Source of the DNA: Streptomyces typhae
GTDB taxonomy: Bacteria > Actinomycetota > Actinomycetes > Streptomycetales > Streptomycetaceae
Direction: 5' to 3'
DNA length: 64,000 nt
Assembly (NCBI RefSeq): GCF_009755605.1
Contig: NZ_WPNZ01000029.1
Coordinates: 1-64,000 of the forward strand
Positions 40,298-48,882 of the stretch are shown here, in pieces (the first letter of the stretch is position 1; every line of letters begins with the position of its first letter). Under the pieces are notes generated by a model, which was not told where the DNA came from, did no database searches, and saw nothing but the letters and a program-made list of their open reading frames with translations. Made by a program: the position numbers and the translations under genes.

Positions 40298-41146
40298 GTG
40301 GCACGGAAGCTCGCCGTCATCGGAGCCGGACTCATGGGGTCCGGAATCGCCCAGGTCTCCGCCCAGGCGGGCTGGGACGTCGTCCTGCGCGACGTCACCG
40401 ACGAAGCGCTGACCCGCGGCACCGACGGCATCAAGGCCTCGTACGAGAAGTTCGTCGGCAAGGGCAAGCTCGACGCCGCCGACGCCGAGGCCGCCCTCGG
40501 CCGCATCACGACCACCACCGACCTGGACGCCGCCGCCGACGCGGACGTCGTCGTCGAGGCCGTCTTCGAGAAGCTCGAAGTCAAGCACGAGATCTTCCGG
40601 GCGCTCGACAAGCTGGTGCGCGACGACACCGTGCTCGCCTCCAACACCTCCGCCATCCCGATCACGAAGATCGCCGCGGTGACGGAGCGCCCGGAGCGGG
40701 TCGTCGGCGCGCACTTCTTCTCGCCGGTGCCCATGATGCAGCTGTGCGAGCTGGTGCGCGGCCACAAGACGAGCGACGCGACCCTCGACACCACCCGTGA
40801 GTTCGCCGAGTCCGTCGGCAAGACCTGCATCGTCGTCAACCGCGACGTCGCCGGCTTCGTCACCACCCGGCTCATCTCGGCGCTCGTCGTCGAGGCCGCC
40901 AAGCTGTACGAGTCGGGCGTCGCCAGCGCCGAGGACATCGACATCGCCTGCAAGCTCGGCTTCGGCCACGCCATGGGCCCGCTCGCGACCGCCGACCTCA
41001 CCGGCGTCGACATCCTGCTGCACGCCACCGACAACATCTACACCGAGTCACAGGACGAGAAGTTCGCGCCGCCGGAGCTGATGCGCCGGATGGTTGACGC
41101 CGGTGACATCGGCCGCAAGAGCGGGCAGGGCTTCTACAAGCACTGA
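40298..41146 (+). CDS. 3-hydroxybutyryl-CoA dehydrogenase
   Basis: 282 residues. It interconverts acetoacetyl-CoA and 3-hydroxybutyryl-CoA with NAD(P). The N-terminal Rossmann motif is VIGAGLMGSGIAQ; ASNTSAIPITKIA and the catalytic His in VVGAHFFSPVPMM are present. The C-terminal dimer domain has GFVTTRLISALVVEAAKL. GTG 40298 follows GGGGAG. It could supply butyrate-type extender metabolism or beta-oxidation. Confidence 0.95.
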   Translation: MARKLAVIGAGLMGSGIAQVSAQAGWDVVLRDVTDEALTRGTDGIKASYEKFVGKGKLDAADAEAALGRITTTTDLDAAADADVVVEAVFEKLEVKHEIFRALDKLVRDDTVLASNTSAIPITKIAAVTERPERVVGAHFFSPVPMMQLCELVRGHKTSDATLDTTREFAESVGKTCIVVNRDVAGFVTTRLISALVVEAAKLYESGVASAEDIDIACKLGFGHAMGPLATADLTGVDILLHATDNIYTESQDEKFAPPELMRRMVDAGDIGRKSGQGFYKH

Positions 41147-41339
41147 CGGTCCCGCACCCACTGAAGGCGCCCGCCGTACGCCCGTACGCCCCCTGGGATC
41201 ACCCCTCGGGGTGAATTCGGTATCGGTTCGCTTACAGACGGCAACTTCCGTACCCGAGTGACAGTCAGTTGCTGTGACATACACAGACGCCTCGCGGCAC
41301 AGGCGCCACATACGACACCGCACTCATTGGGGAGCGCAT

Positions 41340-41663
41340 ATGCACATCAGGGGCGACCAGGCCCAGCTGGTCGTCGGGGGACGCCTCGACGTACGCAGCG
41401 CGGCGGACGCCCGTACGGTCCTGCACTCGGCCGTCGACGACGGCGCCGGCGACCTGGTGCTCGACCTGTCCGAACTCGACTCGTGGGACGCCACGGGACT
41501 CGGCGTCATCATGGGCGCGCACCGGCGCGCCGGACGCTGCGGCCGACGGCTCGTCCTACGCGGCGTGCCACCACAGATGCAGCGCCTCCTCGTCGCCACC
41601 CGACTGCACCGCATCCTCGCCATCGAAGGCGGCATCGGGGTCGAATCGCTCCCTCGCGTATAA
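41340..41663 (+). CDS. STAS-domain anti-sigma factor antagonist
   Basis: 107 residues, all STAS fold. The phosphorylation loop reads LDSWDATGLGVIMG, with Thr52 where SpoIIAA-type proteins have Ser. Threonine is an accepted substitute. No kinase or sigma factor is adjacent, so the partner is unknown; the next gene is a membrane NTPase. GGGGAG precedes ATG 41340. The stop codon falls in the first unit of a 20-bp tandem repeat. Confidence 0.88.
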   Translation: MHIRGDQAQLVVGGRLDVRSAADARTVLHSAVDDGAGDLVLDLSELDSWDATGLGVIMGAHRRAGRCGRRLVLRGVPPQMQRLLVATRLHRILAIEGGIGVESLPRV

Positions 41664-41714
41664 CTCGCGCGGCACGCGTATAACTCGCGCGGCACGCGTA
41701 TAACTCGCGCGGCA
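41655..41714. repeat. Three perfect 20-bp tandem repeats
   Basis: The unit CGCGTATAACTCGCGCGGCA occurs three times without mismatch (41655-41674, 41675-41694 and 41695-41714). The STAS stop TAA lies in the first unit. Confidence 0.95.
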
Positions 41715-41958
41715 CGCGGACAAGGCGCGCGAGGGGTGCGCAGGGGCGCGGGAGCGCGCCTCCCGCACAATCCTCACGAGACTGTGACGTCTCGGGCCGG
41801 GCCCCACCCCGCCCTCCGCGGGGATACTGAAGTCGGTTTAGGGTTCGGTCGCCTGCCGATGAACGAACCCGCTCGGGGGCACCGGACCAGAAGCGACAGC
41901 GCGGTGTGCCGACGGCCGGAGGGGGCTTCGCACACGACGCATCTGGGGGGCTGAGACC

Positions 41959-44580
41959 ATGGACCCGATGAACCGGGGACCCGAAGAGTACGGCCACGAC
42001 GGTGACGACCGCGAAGACGCGCGGATCGGCCGCGAAGGCACCGACGACGACAGCACGGCGCGCGAGCCCCGCACGCCATCCGACGCCGCACCGCCACCGG
42101 CCGGCCCGAGCGCACCGGCCACGGCCGACTTCGGGCCACCGGCGATCGCCCGCACGGTGCAGGTGATCTCGGGCGACCTCCTGCTCACGGTCAATCCCGT
42201 CGACGGCAGTGAGATAGAACCCTGCCCGCCGGGGGAGCGCCCCGAGCGCCCGCGCAAGCGCACCCCCACCGAGCGCGCCGAACACCGCCGCGCCGTCCTG
42301 CCGCCGGTGCCGCCGGGGCCCGCGCTGCCGCGCCTGCCGCTCCTCGAACGCCAGGAGGAGCGCGAGCGCCTGGCGCGCCTGCTCGCCCGCGGCCGCTCCG
42401 TGCGCCTCACCGGCCCCGCGGGCTCCGGCCGCACCGCCCTGCTCGCCGCCGTCGCCGAGGACGTCGCCGACCTCGCCCCCGACGGCGTGATCCGCCTCAG
42501 CGGCTACCACCGCACGGTCAACGACCTCCTGTACGACCTCTTCGCCGCCGTCCACGACGCGCCCCTGCACCGCCCCGACCGGAGTGTGCTGCGGGAACTC
42601 CTCGGCGAGATCGGCGCCGTCGTCGTCCTCGACGACCTGGAGTTCGGCGGCGCCGCGCTGGAGGAGCTCCTGGACGCGACGCCCGAGTGCGCCTTCCTGG
42701 TCGCCGCGGTGCCCGACGTGCCCGCACCGGCGCCCGACTCCCACCTCGAAGAGGTCTTCCTCGGCGGCATCGGCCGCAACAGCAGCCTGGAACTCCTGGA
42801 GCGCGTCGCCGGCCGCGTCCTCACCGACGAGGAGGCCAACTGGGCGGGCGACCTGTGGTTCGAGTCCGAGGGCCTGCCGCTGCGCTTCGTCCAGGCGGGC
42901 GCCCTGCTGCGCCAGCGCGACCGGCTCCAGGCCGACCCCGACAACTTCGACGCGTTCGCGTACGGCACCGCCGCCGAGGAACCCACCGCCTTCGACACCC
43001 CGTTCGGCGCCGCGGCGGAGACCGAGGTCCCGCTGCCGTCGCTCGCCGACGGGGCCGCCCCCGCCGCGCTGCTCGCCTCCCGCCTCAGCGCCTCCGCGCG
43101 CGCCGCGCTCCGCTTCGCCGTCGCCCTCGGCGGGGAACTGCCGCACCCGGCCCACCTGCCTGCGCTCGTCGGCGACACGCACGCCGACGCGGCGCTCTCG
43201 GAGCTGGTCGACAGCGCCCTCGTCACCCCCGTCGGCGGCCACTACCGCCTCGCGGCCGGGGTCCGGGAGCAGTTGGAGAGCGCCGGGTACGCCGACGACG
43301 CCGCCGCGAACGTGCAGTCCGCCGCCCAGCACTACGCCTGGTGGTCCGGGCACCCCTCGGTCGGCCCCGAGCGGGTCGCCGCCGAGGCCGACGCCGTGCT
43401 CGCGACCCTCGCGGCCCTCGTCAACGGCCCCGCGGCCGATGGCGCCGACAGCGGCGCGGGGGAACCGTCCGCCGCGGTGCTGCTCGCCCGTACGGTCGCG
43501 CCCGCCTTCGCCGGGGGACTGCACTGGGGCGCCTGGGAGCGGGCCCTGCGCTTCGGCCAGGGGGCTTCCCGCACCTCCGGCGAGGTCGCGGAAGAGGCCT
43601 ATTTCCACCACGAGTTGGGCATCCTCGCGCTCTGCGCCGGACTCCTGGACCGGGCCCGCGCCGAACTGGAGGCCTCCATCGGCCTGCGCGGTGCCCTCGC
43701 CGACAAGCGCGGCATGATCGCGGGGCGCAGGGCACTGGCCCTGGTCGCCGACTGCTCCGGCGGCATGCTGCCCGGGGACCGCTCGACGGCGGGCGAAGAG
43801 GTGCCCGACGCCCGCTACGAGGAGTCCGCGTCGCCGCCCGGCGGCGTCCCCACGGCGTTCGCCCTGCCCACTCCGCCGCCCGAACCCGACACCCTGGTCA
43901 CCCAGCAGGCGGACCCGGCGGGCAGCCCCGGCACGGGCCGTCCCGCGCCCACCCGCCGCTCGATCCTGCGCGGCACCCGGCGCAATCTCGTCGCGGCCGG
44001 AGCGGGCGCCCTGCTCGTCGCGGTCCTCGGCACGGTGGTGACGCTCGGCGCGACCTCCGACAACGACGGCGGCCCGCCCGAGCGCGTGCGCACCGACCAG
44101 TCGGCGAGCGCCGACGACGACGGTGGCGACCTCGGCGCCGACGAGCCCGACGACAGCTCCACGGCCCGCCCCTCCGACCCCGGCAAGGACGGCGTCCCCG
44201 GCACCCCCGACGACCCGAAGCCGAGCACGAGCGCCCGCCCGGCGCAGAGCGACGACGCGAAGGACCCCACCGGCAAGCCGTCGGACAAGCCGAGCGACAA
44301 GCCGACCGAGCCGTCGGACAAGCCCACCGAGCCGACGGGCAGGCCGACGAAGACGACCAGGCCGCCGACGAAGCCGCCGACGACCCCGCCCACCACGCCG
44401 ACCACGCCACCGACCACGACCCCGCCGACCACCCCGACGACGCCGTCGTCCACACCGGACACGTCGAACTCGGCGAGCGACCCGGTGGAGTCGAGCCCGG
44501 TCGCGAGCGGCTCGGCGTCGGGCGGCTCCGGCACCCCGGGCGGGCCGAGCGGCGGCTCCGCCTCGGCACCGCTGATCTGA
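41959..44580 (+). CDS. Membrane-anchored STAND-like NTPase with wall-spanning tail
   Basis: 873 residues. A disordered N-terminus (1-110) precedes an NTPase domain: P-loop GPAGSGRT (152-159, Arg158 in place of the usual Lys), Walker B AVVVLDDLEF (about 220-229) and the STAND/NB-ARC GLPL motif (305-308). Helical TPR-like segments follow to about 610. One membrane helix (about 679-699) leads to a Pro/Thr/Ser/Lys-rich tail (700-873), which should cross the cell wall. The NTPase would then be cytoplasmic and the tail outside. The function is unknown, and signalling from the envelope is inference. GGGGG upstream of ATG 41959; ATG 41968 is possible. Confidence 0.8.
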   Translation: MDPMNRGPEEYGHDGDDREDARIGREGTDDDSTAREPRTPSDAAPPPAGPSAPATADFGPPAIARTVQVISGDLLLTVNPVDGSEIEPCPPGERPERPRKRTPTERAEHRRAVLPPVPPGPALPRLPLLERQEERERLARLLARGRSVRLTGPAGSGRTALLAAVAEDVADLAPDGVIRLSGYHRTVNDLLYDLFAAVHDAPLHRPDRSVLRELLGEIGAVVVLDDLEFGGAALEELLDATPECAFLVAAVPDVPAPAPDSHLEEVFLGGIGRNSSLELLERVAGRVLTDEEANWAGDLWFESEGLPLRFVQAGALLRQRDRLQADPDNFDAFAYGTAAEEPTAFDTPFGAAAETEVPLPSLADGAAPAALLASRLSASARAALRFAVALGGELPHPAHLPALVGDTHADAALSELVDSALVTPVGGHYRLAAGVREQLESAGYADDAAANVQSAAQHYAWWSGHPSVGPERVAAEADAVLATLAALVNGPAADGADSGAGEPSAAVLLARTVAPAFAGGLHWGAWERALRFGQGASRTSGEVAEEAYFHHELGILALCAGLLDRARAELEASIGLRGALADKRGMIAGRRALALVADCSGGMLPGDRSTAGEEVPDARYEESASPPGGVPTAFALPTPPPEPDTLVTQQADPAGSPGTGRPAPTRRSILRGTRRNLVAAGAGALLVAVLGTVVTLGATSDNDGGPPERVRTDQSASADDDGGDLGADEPDDSSTARPSDPGKDGVPGTPDDPKPSTSARPAQSDDAKDPTGKPSDKPSDKPTEPSDKPTEPTGRPTKTTRPPTKPPTTPPTTPTTPPTTTPPTTPTTPSSTPDTSNSASDPVESSPVASGSASGGSGTPGGPSGGSASAPLI

Positions 44581-44608
44581 CGCGCGTAGCCGTCCCGGAC
44601 GGCGTGAC

Positions 44609-44658
44609 GGCATGCGTGCGGGCCGGACTCCTGAGGGAGTCCGGCCCGCACGCATGCC
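44609..44658. terminator. Perfect 23-bp terminator hairpin
   Basis: Positions 44609-44631 and 44636-44658 pair perfectly with a TGAG loop, between the convergent NTPase and nucS genes. Confidence 0.93.
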
Positions 44659-44721
44659 CCTGGCGGGGCCAGGGTGCGAGTGCGGCGGGACGGCCGACCG
44701 GGCCGAGCCGCCGCTTTCGGC

Positions 44722-45393
44722 TCAGAAGAGGCGCAGCTTATCGTCCTCGATGCCGCGCATCGCGTCGTAGTCGAGGACCGTACAGCTGATGCCCCGGTCC
44801 GTGGCCAGGACGCGCGCCTGCGGCTTGATCTCCTGCGCGGCGAAGACGCCCTTGACCGGAGCCAGGTGCGGGTCGCGGTTCAACAGCTCCAGATAGCGCG
44901 TCAGTTGCTCGACGCCGTCGATCTCACCGCGCCGCTTGATCTCCACCGCGACCGTCTGCCCGTCGGCGTCGCGGCAGAGGATGTCGACCGGTCCGATCGC
45001 CGTCATGTACTCGCGGCGAATCAGTGAGTAGCCCTCGCCCAGTGTCTCGATCCGGTCGGCGAGCAGCTCCTGGAGGTGTGCTTCCACGCCGTCCTTGATG
45101 AGGCCGGGGTCCACTCCCAGCTCGTGCGAGGAGTCGTGGAGGACCTCCTCCATCGTGATGATGAGCTTCTCTCCCGCCTTGTTGACGACGGTCCACACAC
45201 CGGCGTCGTCCCCTGTGCCCTCCTTGAGGGTGCACGGCGGCGACATCCAGTTGAGGGGCTTGTAGGCCCGGTCGTCGGCGTGGATGGAGACGCTTCCGTC
45301 CGCCTTGACGAGGATCAGGCGGGGAGCCGACGGGAGATGGGCGGTGAGCCGGCCCGCGTAGTCCACGGAGCAGCGGGCGATGACGAGACGCAT
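44722..45393 (-). CDS. nucS: Endonuclease NucS (EndoMS)
   Basis: 223 residues. It cleaves mismatched DNA and provides the non-canonical mismatch repair of actinobacteria that lack MutS/MutL. The N-terminal DNA-binding and dimerisation domain contains HADDRAYKPLNWMSPP. The RecB-like nuclease domain has GPVDILCR (D137) and AVEIKRRG (E151, K153), followed by YLELLNRDPHLAPVKGVFAA. ATG 45393 matches the family start MRLVIARCSVDY. Confidence 0.95.
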   Translation of the reverse strand: MRLVIARCSVDYAGRLTAHLPSAPRLILVKADGSVSIHADDRAYKPLNWMSPPCTLKEGTGDDAGVWTVVNKAGEKLIITMEEVLHDSSHELGVDPGLIKDGVEAHLQELLADRIETLGEGYSLIRREYMTAIGPVDILCRDADGQTVAVEIKRRGEIDGVEQLTRYLELLNRDPHLAPVKGVFAAQEIKPQARVLATDRGISCTVLDYDAMRGIEDDKLRLF

Positions 45394-45671
45394 GGTCGGC
45401 AACGCTACTCGACCCGGGGTGCTCCAGCGAATCCCGTCCTCCGGCACCCGCTCGCGGATGCCTGGAGCGGGCCCCGGACGCCGGGTGGGCCGCACCACTT
45501 GTCCGCCGATGAGCCTGTTCGAACCTGGCCGGTTATGCGCCCAATCTCCTGGTGCGGTCCCGAGCCGTTGCCTACCGTAGAAGCAGGAGGTCGTCGCACG
45601 TGCACGCTGCGTATGCGAGCTCCTTCCCTGTCCGTAGGCCCCTGCTCCCTGGGGGTGCGAGAGGAGAACCC

Positions 45672-46064
45672 ATGTCGCTCGACGTCTCACCGGCACTGTT
45701 GGAACAGGCCGAGCGAGGCGAGGTCGACGAAGCAGCTTTCGTCGACTGCGTCCGGACCTCCCTGCCTTACGCATGGGAGATGATCAGCTCCCTGGTGGCC
45801 CAGCTCAAGGTCGACGGCGGTGAGTTCGCCGACAACCAGACGCCGCCGCCGGACGAGCAGGCGCGCGGCCAGTTGCTGCGCGCGCTCGCGAGTGACGCGA
45901 TTCGCGGCGCCCTGCAGCGCCACTTCGGGGTCCGCCTCGCCTTCCAGAACTGCCACCGCGTGGCGGTATTCCCCCTGGACGGCTCCGTGGACGACAGGCT
46001 GGCGAAGTTCACGTCCATCCGTGGTCAGTTGCTGAACCAGTCACCCGAACTTCGGGACTGCTGA
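45672..46064 (+). CDS. SCO5389-family conserved protein
   Basis: 130 residues, no signal or membrane helix. Visible features are an acidic N-terminal helix (SLDVSPALLEQAERGEVDEA) and a well-formed helical middle with a FGVRLAFQNCHRVAVFPLDG strand region. It is a small conserved Streptomyces protein of unknown function; the family name is from memory. GAGGAG lies six bases before ATG 45672. It is divergent from nucS. Confidence 0.8.
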   Translation: MSLDVSPALLEQAERGEVDEAAFVDCVRTSLPYAWEMISSLVAQLKVDGGEFADNQTPPPDEQARGQLLRALASDAIRGALQRHFGVRLAFQNCHRVAVFPLDGSVDDRLAKFTSIRGQLLNQSPELRDC

Positions 46065-46072
46065 GCCCGGTT

Positions 46073-46118
46073 GCTGCCGCTCCGTACGCGGGAGGTGTTT
46101 CAGTACCGGGGCGGCAGC
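46073..46118. terminator. Hairpin between convergent genes
   Basis: GCTGCCGC (46073-46080) pairs with GCGGCAGC (46111-46118) across a 30-nt loop, between the SCO5389-family gene and the oxidoreductase gene. Confidence 0.45.
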
Positions 46119-46142
46119 CCCTCGCACGGTGTCCCTTCCTCC

Positions 46143-47231
46143 TCACTTGAGCTGAGGCAGTACTTCCAGGCCGAGTCGGCGTACGTTCTCCTCCGTCGTC
46201 GTCAGATCGCCGGAGCCCTCCACGAGCAGCGCGAAACGTGTGATGCCCGTGCGCTCCGAGGTCGCCGCGAGGCGGTCCGCGCACACCTGGGGCGTCCCCA
46301 CGGGGTGGATGCCGCACAGCAGCTCCGTGTACCTCAGGGGGTCCCGCATGGCACGGCGGCGTCCGTCGACCGTGACATGGGCGTCAAGGCCGTGCTTCAG
46401 CCAGCCCGGCATGGCCTTGGTGAGCGTTTCGGCCGCCTCCGCGCGGCGGTCCGCGATCTGCACGACCCCGGCCGAGACGTGCGCGGCGTGCGCCAACTCG
46501 TCCGTGGTGCGTCCCGTGGCACGCGCGTGCCGATTCCACAACGCCACCATTTCGGCCTTCTCCTCGTCATCCACGTGCATGCCGAGAAGCATCGGAAGGC
46601 CGCGGGCCGCGGCGAGCCGGACGCTCGACGGCGAGGTGCACGCGACCACGACCTCGGGGCCCGCGGTCGCCGGGGAGCCGGACCGCTCCAGGGCGGCCGG
46701 CAGATCCGGGAACGGACCCGTCGCCGTGGGCAGCTCCTCCTGCGGCAGCGGTACGACCGCGACGTCGCGGAACGTGAAGCGGCCGCCGGGCCCGGACACC
46801 CGGGGCGCCCCGCTGAGCCAGCGAAGCAGCAGGTCCAGGGAGTCCGGGAACCCCTTCTCGTACGCCTCGACACCGGTGCCGAACACCTCCAGGTCCACCC
46901 ATGGGCCCCCGCGCCCCACCCCCAGCGAGAAGCGTCCGCCCGAGGTGAGGTGCAGCAGGGCCGCCTGCTCGCCCAGGGCCACCGGGTGGGCCGTGGGCAG
47001 TACGCTCACGGCGGTGCCGACGCGGATGCGCCGGGTGCGCCCGAGCAGCAGGGCCGCGAGGGTGATCGCGGAGGGACAGGTGCCGTACGGCACGAAGTGG
47101 TGCTCGGCCAGCCAGGCGGAATCCAGGCCCGCTTCCTCGGCCATTTCCACGGACCGCAGCGCGCGGTGCAGAGCCTCCCCGTGGCCTTGCCCCGGGAACT
47201 GGGCCGCCAACACAAAAGTTCCTAAGCGCAT
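46143..47231 (-). CDS. Luciferase-like (LLM class) flavin-dependent oxidoreductase
   Basis: 362 residues. The TIM-barrel signatures of the bacterial luciferase superfamily are present: EEAGLDSAWLAEHHF, IRVGTAVSVLPTAHPVALGE and GGRFSLGVGRGGP. These enzymes use FMNH2 or F420; the substrate and cofactor cannot be read. The length is normal and no second luciferase-type subunit is nearby. The start at 47231 gives the expected MRLGTFVLAAQFPG. Confidence 0.9.
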   Translation of the reverse strand: MRLGTFVLAAQFPGQGHGEALHRALRSVEMAEEAGLDSAWLAEHHFVPYGTCPSAITLAALLLGRTRRIRVGTAVSVLPTAHPVALGEQAALLHLTSGGRFSLGVGRGGPWVDLEVFGTGVEAYEKGFPDSLDLLLRWLSGAPRVSGPGGRFTFRDVAVVPLPQEELPTATGPFPDLPAALERSGSPATAGPEVVVACTSPSSVRLAAARGLPMLLGMHVDDEEKAEMVALWNRHARATGRTTDELAHAAHVSAGVVQIADRRAEAAETLTKAMPGWLKHGLDAHVTVDGRRRAMRDPLRYTELLCGIHPVGTPQVCADRLAATSERTGITRFALLVEGSGDLTTTEENVRRLGLEVLPQLK

Positions 47232-47442
47232 CGAACTTCCTGCCTCCTTGACGCCGACGCAGGCATTCCCCTACCGGCAACAACGCGTGACAAGTGCCAA
47301 GGGCACGGCTTGGCATGCAGATTGGCAGATTTTGTGCGTGGCGCTGGGGGCTGTGTGGGGGTCGGTGCAGGACGGGTACCCGTCTGTGCGGTGCGTAGGC
47401 TGGGCGTACGCCCGTCCGTTCCCCAGACCCGTGAGGTGTCCC

Positions 47443-47808
47443 GTGTCGCCGCGTCGCAATCGCCCGAAGGGCGCCGGAGATCCCAGGCCGGGCCAGGGCG
47501 GCCGCGCCGCCGGTGCCGCCGACGACGACGCGCCGGGATCGTCGGGCCGCTACGGCGGCTTCCAGCGCGCCGAGCTCTGGCAGGGCGAGGAGTGGAGCGT
47601 GCGGCACGTCGCGGGCGCGAGCACGGCAGGCAAGACCTATCGTTGCCCCGGCTGCGACCAGGAGATCCCCTCCCGGCTCGCGCACGTGGTGGCGTGGGCC
47701 GAGCACTCCGGTGTGGACGAGCGCAGACACTGGCACACGGCGTGCTGGAACGCGAAGGACCGCCGCACCTCGCGGGTGCAGCGGTCCCGTAACGCTCCGC
47801 GGTACTAA
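47443..47808 (+). CDS. Small zinc-ribbon-like protein
   Basis: 121 residues. A basic, Gly/Ala-rich disordered N-terminus (1-45) precedes a compact domain with YRCPGCDQEIP, then HVVAW and HWHTACW, giving CxxC plus His/Cys ligands for a zinc site. It is similar to small proteins annotated loosely as ATP/GTP-binding in Streptomyces, but no P-loop is seen here. The function is unknown. GTG 47443 has GAGGTG upstream. Confidence 0.75.
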   Translation: MSPRRNRPKGAGDPRPGQGGRAAGAADDDAPGSSGRYGGFQRAELWQGEEWSVRHVAGASTAGKTYRCPGCDQEIPSRLAHVVAWAEHSGVDERRHWHTACWNAKDRRTSRVQRSRNAPRY

Positions 47809-47856
47809 CCCCGTACGCGGCCGGTACCAGCATCAGTACCAGGTGGGGCGTACGCG

Positions 47857-48882
47857 TCAGACGTCGCGCTTCTCCAGGAGCGCGAAGGCGCCGGCGACGG
47901 CGACGGCCGTGACGACGATGAGCAGCCACAGCTGCGAGGTGCCGTTGCCGCCGGTCTCCGAGTCGATCGCGAAGATCTTGGCGAGCGAGTTGGGCGCGTT
48001 GTAGTCCATCATCTTCTCGCCCAGCGCCTTGGTGGACTCGGAGATCATCAGGAACGCGGGCAGGATCGCGGGGACCAGGACGACGCCGAGCATGGCCGTG
48101 ATGGCGCCCGCGGAGTGCCGCAGCATCGAACCGGCGGCGAGCGCCAGGACACCGAGCAGCGACACGTACAGGGCGCCCTTGAAGACCGTGCCGGTCCAGG
48201 CGATGTCGGCCGCCTCCGGGCCGCTGTTCATGCTCTCGGTGGCGGAGCCCACGAGGAAGATCGACACGGCCGAGAACACGAACGCGATCGCGAAGAAGAT
48301 CAGGAACTTGGCCGCGAGGACGCGGTGGCGCTGCGGCGACGCCGTGAACGTCGTCCTGATCATGCCCGTGCCGTACTCGGACGAGGTCACCAGGACGCCG
48401 AGCGTGATCAGGCAGATCTGGCCGAGCACGAGCCCGAAGAACGCGGGGATCGTGAACGGCACGTCCACGTAGTCACGCGGCTCGGTCTGCGCGGCCACCA
48501 GCAGGCCGATGCCGATGACCAGGACCAGGAAGATACCGAGCGTCCACATCGTGGAGCGGACGGACTTGATCTTCGTCCACTCGGAGGTGAGCGCGTGGCC
48601 GATGTGGGTCTTCGTGACCGGGATCGGCGAGGTGTAGGCGTTGTTCATCGCCTGCTGCCAGGCCGACGGCGGGGCCGGTGCGGCGGGCGCGGGCGGCGGC
48701 GGGGGCACCAGGGCCGGCGGGCCCTGCGGCGCGGCCACGGCGCCCGCGTAGGCCTGCTGGGGCTGCTGCGCGGGAGCGGAGGCCTGCGGGGCGGGGCCCT
48801 GCGGGGCGGAGGCGGAGGCGCCCGGGGCCGGGGGCTGCTGGGGCTGCGCCTGCGGCTGCTGCGGAGTCGGAGGCGTGGTCAT
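47857..48882 (-). CDS. ABC-2 exporter permease with Pro/Gln-rich N-terminus (pair 1)
   Basis: 341 residues. The first 75 residues are almost entirely Pro, Gln and Ala and would be cytoplasmic. Six helices follow, the first in RSTMWTLGIFLVLVIGIGLL. The signature SEWTKIKSVRSTMWT is shared with the pair-2 permease (SEWTKIRSVSSTVWT). Its ATG overlaps the ATPase stop by 4 bp. The substrate is unknown. Confidence 0.9.
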   Translation of the reverse strand: MTTPPTPQQPQAQPQQPPAPGASASAPQGPAPQASAPAQQPQQAYAGAVAAPQGPPALVPPPPPAPAAPAPPSAWQQAMNNAYTSPIPVTKTHIGHALTSEWTKIKSVRSTMWTLGIFLVLVIGIGLLVAAQTEPRDYVDVPFTIPAFFGLVLGQICLITLGVLVTSSEYGTGMIRTTFTASPQRHRVLAAKFLIFFAIAFVFSAVSIFLVGSATESMNSGPEAADIAWTGTVFKGALYVSLLGVLALAAGSMLRHSAGAITAMLGVVLVPAILPAFLMISESTKALGEKMMDYNAPNSLAKIFAIDSETGGNGTSQLWLLIVVTAVAVAGAFALLEKRDV

